From contig CM065178.1 of the NCBI GenBank assembly GCA_033026295.1, positions 24,071,781 through 24,135,780 on the forward strand: a stretch of DNA of 64,000 nucleotides, read 5' to 3'. Under the pieces are notes generated by a model that saw only the letters and a program-made list of their open reading frames with translations, made no database searches and was not told the DNA's origin. The position numbers were made by a program, and so were the translations under genes. The stretch is from Channa striata. Taxonomy: Eukaryota > Chordata > Actinopteri > Anabantiformes > Channidae. Positions 24,259 to 64,000 of this stretch are shown here, one piece after another (the first letter of the stretch is position 1; each line of letters opens with the position of its first letter).

Positions 24259-24618
24259 TGTGGCATGCCCCCGAACAAGGATGAGACTTTACTGGTGATT
24301 TTGGTGGTTTATTCCAAGTAACCTTATTAACCTTTTGTACACCGTCATCGACCGTACATACACCATTATCTGCCGTACATACACCATCATCGACCGTAAG
24401 AGCTTGTGCCTCTTTCAGAGGGGCTGCCAATATGCAGCCAGTGAAGAATATTCCGTTTAGCTTCTTCCGTTTCAACGAATTCCTTACCATAAGCTAGCGT
24501 CACTCAAAACATTCAACCGCTCCACAGGAAGTGTGCCGTCAAAATAAAAGCACACAATCCGGAAGTATATATGCCAAAATAAATGACGCATTAGCAAATA
24601 CACTCTGGGTTATTTACA
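24259..24618 (-). repeat. 5' LTR of the BEL element
   Basis: 360 bp, TG...CA ended, the partner of 17698-18056. Transcription of the element would run leftwards from here. I found no convincing tRNA primer-binding site (a TGG start) just inside it. Confidence 0.92.
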
Positions 24619-24623
24619 ACCTC
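24619..24623. repeat. Target-site duplication of the BEL element, right copy (ACCTC)
   Basis: Directly follows the CA end of the LTR and matches 17693-17697 exactly. Confidence 0.9.
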
Positions 24624-24877
24624 AACTTAGAGTAATGACGTCAACTGCATGTTAACATGTTTTCAACATGTTTTCATGTGACATTTGTTGAAAATAAAAA
24701 TGAATTGCTCGTCTGTTCACTAGTACAGTAGCGGTAGACCGACGCCGTGACGTTAGCACAGGTGGTTTTGGGCTGGTGCCCCTCGCTGTCCATGCTAACC
24801 TCAGCTAGCTAGTCACGTGAAGTTAAGCGGCCGCCATCTTTGATTTGAACCGGAAACAGAACAAAGTGTGACCGGCG
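24624..24877 (+). promoter_or_regulatory. Promoter-like region and candidate non-coding first exon
   Basis: Within 250 bases are a perfect CRE (TGACGTCA, 24636-24643), an E-box (CACGTG, 24814-24819), a YY1-type initiator element (GCCGCCATCTT, 24830-24840) and an ETS-type CCGGAAAC (24850-24857). A consensus donor follows (GCG|GTAAGT, GT at 24878-24879). This combination is characteristic of start sites of broadly expressed vertebrate genes. It suggests a plus-strand first exon ending at 24877. Which gene it serves is not visible here. Confidence 0.5.
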
Positions 24878-25057
24878 GTAAGTTGGATCTCTGCACATTC
24901 AGCAAGAACAAATAATCTTTCAGAGAAGTAACATAAATGTCACAGATAAAGAAAATCATTAAAGTGAGATTAAAAATCTCAGCTCTCCATGTAACGTTCT
25001 GTAGTTGTGTGTCTTTCCTCCGTTTGCCTTTGATAACCTCCTCCTCCCTCGGAGCAG

Positions 25058-25204
25058 CTCGGACTTCGGTGTGTGTCCCTTCGTCACTTCAACCGTCCCA
25101 AGTCTACATCACCAGAATCCTTGGTTGTCTGCCATGGACAATGTTCCTCAAATCTGTCAACGTGATTTCAATGGCATTTTGGTCTGTGGACGGGGAAGAA
25201 CATG
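25058..25204 (+). CDS. Candidate first coding exon of an unidentified gene
   Basis: A pyrimidine-rich tract and AG (25056-25057) precede this 147-base segment. Its first ATG (25134-25136) lies in a strong Kozak context (GCCATGG). The frame reads MDNVPQICQRDFNGILVCGR and continues to a possible donor (ACATG|GTAAAA) at 25204. It lies 180 bases past the consensus donor of the promoter-like block. I do not recognise the peptide and found no convincing further exon downstream. It could belong to a small gene, a non-coding transcript, or be chance. Confidence 0.25.
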
Positions 25205-28200
25205 GTAAAATATTGACCTTAGTGTTTTTTGTTTTTTTTATGTGCTCATATGCAGAGTAGGTGAGGTTCTTTTTCCTGAACAGCAAACATCATGTTAATA
25301 TTGTATTTTGAATATGCAGCTTTAAACCAATTTCAACACGGTAGCTGGAAACTTATAGCAGCAGCTCACTGGCAGCTTCCACTGGGCGAGGCCACAAAGA
25401 GTCGCAGCTGCTGGTGCCAAAATTTGCACTTGCTGTCTGTTTATGATTTATGATTTATGAGATATTTCAGAGTCTTTTGCAGAATCTACAGAGACTTTCA
25501 AAGGACAATGTTTGTGAGGGGGTCTAAACCAGGGAATGGTTTCAGCGTGAATTTACTATTCTGATAGTTATGTAATCACAGTACAGCACAGGACATGTGA
25601 TAAAGAATTGTGTCTAGGCAATTATTGAACACGAGTAAGCACTTGAATTAATTCGACATCTGTTTTTATTTAAAGTGCCAAGTGGCCCTAATCTGAGTCC
25701 ACTTGTCATATCATAGATCATAAAGATCATGTAATGCATAAATTGCCTTGATTCACAAGTAATTGGACCACTGCTTCATGAACAACAAGGAGAGCACATG
25801 GTTCAGAGTTGCCAGTTTCAGTTTAGGTTAGTTCCCTGTTGGTAAGATTAAACAAATTACCATAGAAGTGAAGAACATAATAAGGCAACAAAAACAAAAG
25901 AGTGAGAGATAAAAGTAGCTGCTTTTTCACAATCAGCAGTTGGGCAAAACCTCAGCTGTAAAGTTAAGCTTCAAGCCCAGGATGTATTTCACATAAAACA
26001 AACCATTTTACCAAACGGTTTGACTTTAATCTGCTAAACGTCCAGGCAGTCATTGACTGAAAAATAATTTTACACAAATATTAAACCTTATTTTACTTTT
26101 TATGTATGAACCCATTTACTAATGAAACCCTAAACAAAACTAGTTGTCTTTGTTGCATGTATTGATGTAACCTGCTCAAATGAAATCTGAAGTCTCAAAG
26201 CAAAGTGTATTTGCTGCTGCTTTAGTGATATTTCAGCTTAAGTTAGAACATTTTTAGAAAACTTTTTTCTTCTTTTAACAAAAAAAATGTTTCTTCTCGT
26301 TTCCGGGCTGATACTTGTTACTCAGAAGAACCGTCGGAATTACCATCACCCACAAATTAAGACAAGCTCCTCGACAGTCTCCCGGTCGTCTGCTGCTTCT
26401 TGTCCAAACGAAGCTGATCAGTGTGTTATGTCTGTTCTTTAAACTTTGCTGAACCGGAGACGCACGTCTTTAGTGTAAATGGCTTGTTGGTAATGAAATC
26501 CATGTTTTTCTTGTGTCTGTGATGTAACGCTCCAGCTTACCAGAACTCTGCCCCGCAGAGAAAAATGAGCCTTTTCCCCGATCATGCGTTAAACTGATAG
26601 TGAACCCCGGAATCCCAAACGAGACAAAGCCTTTTCCCGCTCTTCCTTTTAAGTTGTGCAAGAGTTAGCATCGATAGGGCCCGTATTCCACCGTGAATGC
26701 GAACGGGTTACAGTGCCAGACAAACAGGGCTCTCTAATAATGGAGAGCACCTGGCCCTTTCAGATCTGCATTCATGAGTCGTTATGAAGGAAAATTCCCC
26801 GAATCAGTTGGGGAGGACGTGCATCTGCCGCTTGGAGAACGTGATGATGGTGGAGCCTCAGACAAAAGCTACAGAGGAATAGCAGAAATCGCACTGGCAC
26901 CTGACTTTTTCCGGCTGACATCTCTGGCACTCAGACAAGGATTAACATCCAATTTGCCCCTCCCGTCCTGGGCTCAAGTCTATCCCAACATCTCGGCACT
27001 TCAAAGAGGGAGATAAAAAGGGCTGATACATGGTCATTCTTCAGGGGGAATTGGCTTAGTGAGGCTCTGTTTAAAATGGCCGGAACACAAAAAGAAAAGC
27101 TGTTTTCATGTGCTGCAGGGTGTGTAGCAGGTCTGAGCAGCACAAGCCTCCATAATGCTACGAAATACAGTAAAACCCAAACGGCACAAAGATCACTGCC
27201 GCGGTTTGAACAGGTGTGTGTCACATGGGGTGAAACTCCTCGGGCAGTATCCTCTCAGGATGGGTTACCCGCAGTTTTTTCATGGGTTCTAAGTGTTCAG
27301 GGTTGTTTACAACCACCTCTCCCAGCCACCTGGATTCGTGTCATTTGCTCAGTCCGTGAGTGTCTGAGTGTTTTGTCATAAGGCACCTTTTATCATTTTC
27401 TGGGTTAGGGCCCGTCTCAGTACCAGTGTTTGTGCTGGTACCTTTGCTGCTTTAAGTCTGTCGTTGAAAGCTGACACTTTTCCTGTTTTTCGCTCTGTGT
27501 GGTGGTGAGTTTGTTCCATTGATCACAAAAGTCACAGATCATGTCCAGTCACAGTTCTTGGGTTATGGATCGGATCCTTTTTTGGGATTTAAGCTCATAA
27601 CTTTGAAGTTGTGGGGGCGCGATCCTTTTTTTACACGATGGTGAAACATGTTGTCATTCGTGGAGCATCATAGACAACAAACATCTTTCAAACCGTTGTT
27701 TCAAGGCTCCTCTTGAATCCAAATCACATTTTCAAAAGTCCTGGACGAGCCACACTTTCACCCCGACTAAGTGATACTGGATGAAAGACTTGGACTCAAC
27801 AAAGTAGAATTTGTGGTGGTTGTTAATTCACATAAGTGACTTTCTTCCTCAGTTAAAAGTTAAAAGTCCATAGTCCAGGTGGCAGGAGCAGCAAACTGGG
27901 AAGTCTGAAAATTCCAAGAACCTGAAATAGAGCTTCGTTTTTTTTTCTGAGTTACAGAAAGGAATTCAAACATGCAAAAGCAGCTTTATCATCTTTTGTC
28001 AACTATATGACTAAAGCAACTGTAGTTACATGGTAGTTTAATTTTCCTCAAAGATATTAGAGGATCCAGATTATTGTGTGGTTACATTGCAACGATATTG
28101 CTGCTTTCACGATGATAAACCCTTAAACATTCGTTTTTAACCAGGGAACCTTGAATCGTGATCATTGTAAACCATGATCATCCACTGCGGAGCCTGGTAG

Positions 28201-28840
28201 ACGTGATGGCAGAGAAAAAACTTTACGTTGAGCTGTTTCATTATCTCTGCTTATCAGTCACGCTGGAGAGAACTCGTTTGTCATTAACGTGTAATTATTT
28301 TATGGTGCATGACGTCCACCATTGCACAGCAAATTGGCGTTTAACAACTTGCTTGTGCTATATCTACCCGGGAAAATTAAGGCAATACAATTATCTAAAT
28401 CAATAAACATATTCATTGCAGTCAAGCAAATCCTAATTTTATTTATTAGGAATAACACACATCAATAAACAAATGTATTATTTTTCGTGCTGGGACATGC
28501 AGGAAACATTTGTAATGAGTGTTAATTCAAATCATAAACTAGGCAGCGTTAAGAGAGAGAGCGGCTGAGCTTCTGCAAAAACTACCTGTGTCACCTAACG
28601 GGAAGAGACATGTCACCATAATCCCAGGCCACAGTGTTCAAAATATGGAAGAGCTTAAATGAAATGTTACATTTCAGAATATAATACAGCCTACTAACAA
28701 TACTGAATAAAATACATTTTGCCATTCCATTAGGTCCAAAACATGAGCAGTACCAAAGAATGTGCCCAAAAGAGGTTCACAGGGGACAATCAAGAGCAAA
28801 AACCCATTTCCAGGCAGGAAATTAGTTAGGAACTGGACCT
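25205..28840. other. Intergenic, no gene recognised
   Basis: Overlapping frames on both strands at 26774-27381 show no domain. The block 26640-26800 includes a short hairpin (26729-26748) flanked by TAAT cores, and 28160-28400 is another mixed-composition block. Both could be conserved non-coding elements, but this cannot be shown here. Confidence 0.4.
26729..26748. repeat. Short hairpin GCTCTC/GAGAGC around TAATAAT
   Basis: A 6-bp stem with an 8-base loop holding a TAATAAT core. The outer bases GGGC and GGCCC can extend pairing imperfectly. Confidence 0.4.
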
Positions 28841-28935
28841 TGGCAGCACACTGGCACAGTGGTTAGCACTGCCGCCTCACAGCAAGGCTGTCCTGGGTTT
28901 GAACTCGGTGGCTGGCTGACTCTGCTCTGTTTGGA
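28841..28935 (+). repeat. tRNA-like teleost repeat (SINE-like head)
   Basis: 'ggcacagtggttagcactgc' followed by 'ggtttgaactc' matches box A (TGGTTAGCACTG) and box B (GGTTTGAACTC) of a very common fish repeat with a tRNA-like head. The copy is truncated soon after the head. Confidence 0.6.
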
Positions 28936-30059
28936 ACGTGTAGTTATGGTAGTTGTAGCACATGATGCAGTGATCTGCAAATCATTCAAATGTATATGAC
29001 TGCAAACAGTAGAAACAAAGCATATGTTTAAAGACAACATATGCTCATTTGAATAAAGTTCATTGGCAACGGTCCCTCCAGGAATTTGTAATGTCGCAAC
29101 AATTGATTCAACCAGTTCCCTGTGAAATGTGGCCAACCTTGTATTTTCAAACATGATGAAAACATTGAATGCCTCAGAATATCATAATTATTATTATTAT
29201 TATGTTTCAGGCCTTTTAAGTAACAACAGTTGCAAAACAAATCTGTAAAGTCCAGTTGGAACTGATATTGTAATATTTCTCTTTGCATGATCATTTCTCT
29301 AAATGTGTATTCAATGCCTATTGGAATTCATTCAGGGACGCTGACCTTGTCACAAGCCGCGCTAAGCCTTTGATAGACCTGGCTAAAAGATGAATATTCT
29401 CTATTGTATTATTCAGTTTGGGTGTGTAAAATTTCACAGAATAGACTCTGAATTTTGAGTTGTAGCTGGGAGGTAAAGTGGATTGACAAAACCAGTAATG
29501 AAATGTGAAGGCTTTGTAAAAATATGTATGTTGCCCATAGTTTAGCCTGCATTTGTTAGTCTGTATAACTAACTGTACTGTTGTGCACACTAGTATTAGT
29601 ATATTGTTGGAAGTGCATGAGAAGAAGGATTTCTTTATGCTGACAAACATGAAGGGAAATAGTGGAGACGTCTGATTTGACATGACGGGTCATGGTGTCA
29701 AAAAGAGCTTTAAATGCAGTTTCCAAAACAAAAACCATAGCTGTTTTTGAAAACCTTCAATACAGAGTCCTTCACGTTCTCGCTCTCATCTTGAACGCTG
29801 CCAGAAAAGTGGGTTGTTGTAGTGGATGCTGCTGCAGGAGGCATTTCATCTTTTAAACATTTTGTTGTTGTGCTAAAATTGTCTAGACTTGATGGGGCGA
29901 GTGTGAGACGGCAGAGTTCACCGACCGACTGTGGAGGCATCACTGACCCACAGTGGCAACGTTTCTCAAAATTATGACACAACATGGAAACACAGTGTCC
30001 AGCTACAGGGATTCTCACGACGCCGAAGTACAAACCACACACCCACAGATTTATCTGCG
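28936..30059. other. Intergenic, no gene recognised
   Basis: AT-rich, with an ATT microsatellite near 29185-29203. Minus-strand frames at 29318-30147 lack recognisable domains. Confidence 0.4.
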
Positions 30060-30150
30060 AGTGCTCATCGTGCAGGGGAAGGACATGCAAACTGTCCACA
30101 GAAAGGCTGCAGCCTGGGATCTGAAGCATCTCGCTGTGCTTCAACATCGT
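30060..30150 (-). repeat. Second copy of the tRNA-like teleost repeat, inverted
   Basis: 'ggacatgcaaactgtccaca gaaaggctgcagcctgggatctgaa' is the reverse complement of the post-head part of the same family (GAACC...CAGAAAGGC...GCATGT). It is degraded. Just beyond, 30172-30200 carries a TGATCAG tandem run. Confidence 0.4.
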
Positions 30151-30649
30151 TTCTGATTATTATTTTCATGCGTGATCAGTCATCAGTGATCAGTGATCAG
30201 CGGTGCTCATGTGACACCTTCACAACGCCTTGTTTTTATTCGCAGCACTGTGAATCCTAAAGACTAAAATCGGAGGGAAAGGAGAAAACCATCACGTTTG
30301 AGCAGTTGGAAAGATTGTTTAATTAATCAAAATGTCAAGCTGTCACACTGTGACATATTGTAATTGGGTAAAATCATGGTCATTGTAAGGGCTTAATAAC
30401 ATTTGTAAATAATTACTGCTCTCAGATAAATGTAGTGGTGCAAAGTGCATATTTCCATACTTCAAATGGCAAGTGCTTTTGTCAAATTATTAAGTACCCT
30501 GCACTCAGGCAGATCTGTAACTCTGGAGTTCACGACTTACGTCCTGAATTAACTTTTGTTGCAATTGTGGCATCACAACTTCCTGGTCGGACTGATTTTA
30601 GCAGATGGTAGAACGTGATTTCCAGAAATAAAAAAATCAGAAACTGTCG

Positions 30650-32584
30650 ACTTTGTTGACAATCTGCGATTTTATTTGCCCTGGGCTATGAGATACAACC
30701 ACAAAGACACTGTGCAAAGAAAGCAAAGATTAAGTCACACTTATAGTCAGCGAGCACAAAGTACACAAACATTTGATATCTGCATGTACACGGTATATTG
30801 CCAAAAGAGTTCATGCTACAAACGACACAGAAACCAATAAATGAAACTAATACACAAGAGACACAAACACCTCAGTCCAATGTTATAAATCAGAACACGG
30901 CTTAAAATATACTTTTAGACTATTAAATGTTTCAGACCCCATAATACTGCTTCCTATGTAATATTTATCTACCACCTTAAATAGTCTTCGAATGTCCAGC
31001 AGAGAGTTTGTTCTGTCGCTGTGCGCGCGCTTTGAGAGCTACATTTACTGCTATAACGATAATGATGGATGCTGGTTTTATTCAACAACACGAGGTGTTC
31101 ACTCATCAGATATTGCTCTGAAGGCCGGTTTCTTTAATCACGCTCCGGTCTGAGCGAGGAAACGATTACTACTAAGTCACAGCTGGAAAGCCTAAGAAAA
31201 GATAAACATGAAATACATGGACCTGACTAAATGATAATGTAAGGTGACATTTTATTTCATATGGCCATCTGAAACTTGAACGTGTAGCTTGGCTTACATT
31301 TTCATGTGCTTGCTGTACGTCTTGTTGCAGCATCTGCCACGATACCTGTGACAGATTTACTGTGGAAAGTCTCGTTAGTACTTTTGTCTTTCGTCTGAAT
31401 CGACATAAAAAGTGGCTCGACGTTTCTAGGTGATGAGCAGTGATTTCTGTGGGTTGAAATGACCAGTGTCGACTTTATCGGGCGTCTCCACGCGTCTAAC
31501 CGGTCTTACAGTCTTCATGGATATAAGGCGGCTCGTTACTGTCTCCAGCTAGAGATGCTACAATTAAGTCATCTATTAGTTATTAAACAATATATTAATC
31601 AGCAGGGTGTATTTCTTTCAGACATACAATGACTTTGCTCATCGTGGCTTAAACATTAGGATTGAGTGTTTTGTCACATGATGATAAAACTGAAAAAAAC
31701 CAAGATATTTCAGGACGTGTCTTCAGGTTCTGGCAGTGTGGAGCTAATTATTTTCTTTGATTAATCTGCAGCTTGACTTTTCAGTTGGGCACTGAAAAAT
31801 GCTTGGTACAACAGAGCTCAATGCAATGTTTTATTATTAATTAATTATTCATAAATTAATTTTATCATTATTATTCCATGTTTTGCTGAAATGTGGAAAC
31901 GATCATCAAAACAGTTTTGTGTTCATGAACTAATACTAACAGTTGGAACTGCTACAGCTTTAAGGAAGCAGGCTGCATCACTGGCGTTGCAACCATTCAC
32001 ATTGTGTAAAATATTATCTCACAATCTGTGAATATTTTAGAGCTTGACACACCTGCTGAGGCCCGTTTTGGTTGCTAAGCTGTGATTGGGTGATCGCAGG
32101 CTGGGGACAAGGTGTGCAAACAATTTCTCTACGCTTTAACATTTGGCACTGCACAAAGTGAAATGATAAATGAAACTCTTACAAAGTGGCTCTTATTAAC
32201 TTATCCTTGGCCATATGGTACTTTTCATTATTTATAAAATTTGGATATTTAATTTTCTAAAAGTGCAAGCATGTAGAAATAAAGAGAATTTGCATATACT
32301 GTGACTTTTTCCTTTTTTTTCATATAGAATTATGTTTTTAAAGCACTGAGTTAAAAATATACTACAAAAGTGTCTTAAAAAAGGATTAAAAGCAGAATAT
32401 TGTATTGCTCTAGCTTATCGATTATTAGTTATACATTTTCTAGCTGGTGAGAAATGGGGCAACAATATGCACTACGGAGACAACAAATGAAAGTTTAAAA
32501 AAATTAACCTGACCGACCGTAATGGAAGAGATTGTTGTTTTTAAGTGCTATAAACAATATCCTGGCATCCTTGCGTCGCCTTCC
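30650..32584 (-). other. smarca2: Probable 3'UTR of smarca2
   Basis: After the stop at 32585 the minus strand continues without another gene to an AATAAA at 30671-30676. A T-rich element (tgatttttttatttctgg) lies just downstream of that. The resulting 3'UTR would be about 1.9 kb and AT-rich. Nearer weak signals exist (for example minus-strand AATAAA at 31249-31254), so the end is not certain. Confidence 0.4.
30671..30676 (-). terminator. Candidate poly-A signal of smarca2 (AATAAA)
   Basis: Canonical hexamer on the minus strand, followed within about 40 bases by a U-rich downstream element. Chosen for that combination only. Confidence 0.4.
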
Positions 32585-63665
<31,081 letters not shown>

Positions 63666-64000
63666 CTGATGTTTGAAGTCAAAAGCAACGAGAAGAGGAA
63701 ATACAAATTACAGTAACAATGCAGTCTGTCAATCACTCAGAAACATAATGTACACCTTTGCAGTGTTTATCCCATAATAAGCAGCTGTCCCTAATAGAAG
63801 CATGGAAAGGGGTTTATTACTTCTTTAGGGATGTGATTAAATCATCACTCAACCTTAGCAGATTATGCCTCATTATGCAGTTTAGGTGAGCACAAGCAAT
63901 GAGTTGCATCTCAATATATAGGAAACACTGTGATTAAAATATCTGGCATTTTGCAATGTTAAGCATTTGTCCTTGTAGAATCCAAATTGCTTGCAAAGTG

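Larger units (their letters stand above)
17698..24618 (-). mobile_element. Complete BEL/Pao LTR retrotransposon (6.9 kb)
   Basis: The element is bounded by near-identical LTRs with TG...CA ends and a 5-bp target duplication. It holds, in minus-strand order, a gag with the DUF1759-type region and zinc knuckles, an aspartic protease, a reverse transcriptase with YVDD, RNase H and a DDE integrase. That is the BEL/Pao order (integrase last), and no envelope frame is present. The coding region is interrupted by several one- or two-base frameshifts, some of them at short A runs. This copy is therefore probably unable to make full Gag-Pol, although its LTRs suggest a young insertion. Confidence 0.92.

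Noticed and set aside
24077..24490. 137-codon minus-strand frame over the right BEL LTR
   Set aside because: It runs across LTR and leader sequence, and an equivalent partial frame occurs in the other LTR. It is a shadow of the LTR, not a gene.
17698..24618. Envelope gene (errantivirus or retrovirus-like)
   Set aside because: After the integrase the element goes directly to the polypurine tract and LTR; no third frame exists.
26774..27381. Two plus-strand frames (26774-27016, 27076-27381) as exons
   Set aside because: No shared phase or good splice sites, antisense frames of equal length, and no family resemblance.

Overview
The window is vertebrate, almost certainly teleost fish, genomic DNA. 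The evidence is a 22-exon spliced gene whose protein is nearly identical to vertebrate SMARCA2 (BRM), short introns compared with the mammalian gene, and fish-type repeats: a BEL/Pao LTR element, an RTE-clade LINE, L2/CR1-like LINE tails and a tRNA-like teleost repeat. I cannot place the species.

Layout. 1-17.4 kb is AT-rich intergenic DNA with LINE fragments, a 139-bp-arm inverted repeat (2821-3722), a MITE-like repeat (8364-8625), and a minus-strand LINE C-terminus abutting a truncated, frameshifted RTE-clade reverse transcriptase (10666-12540). From 17.4 to 25.2 kb lies one promoter-like stretch split by a complete BEL/Pao retrotransposon (17698-24618, minus strand). That element has two near-identical LTRs, a 5-bp target duplication (ACCTC), and gag-pol broken by several small frameshifts. 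Its right flank carries a CRE, an E-box, YY1-like and ETS-like sites, a consensus splice donor and a candidate first coding exon with a strong Kozak ATG. 25.2-30.6 kb has no gene I can recognise.

30.65-64.0 kb is smarca2 on the minus strand, entered partway through: 22 coding exons (940 complete residues), a stop at 32585-32587 and a probable 3'UTR of about 1.9 kb. The exons cover the acidic linker, the SNF2 helicase/ATPase (Walker A, DEGH box, motifs V and VI), the SnAC region, the AT-hook, the bromodomain and the acidic C-terminus. All phases join without a break, so the gene looks functional. Exons for the N-terminal QLQ, HSA and BRK domains lie beyond position 64000.

I found no wholly new gene system. 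The best leads are a long TG/UG tract 33 nt upstream of a helicase exon, the promoter-like region split by a young BEL insertion, the large inverted repeat, a TA-flanked repeat element with a deleted relative in a neighbouring smarca2 intron, and two unexplained intronic reading frames with splice-like ends.
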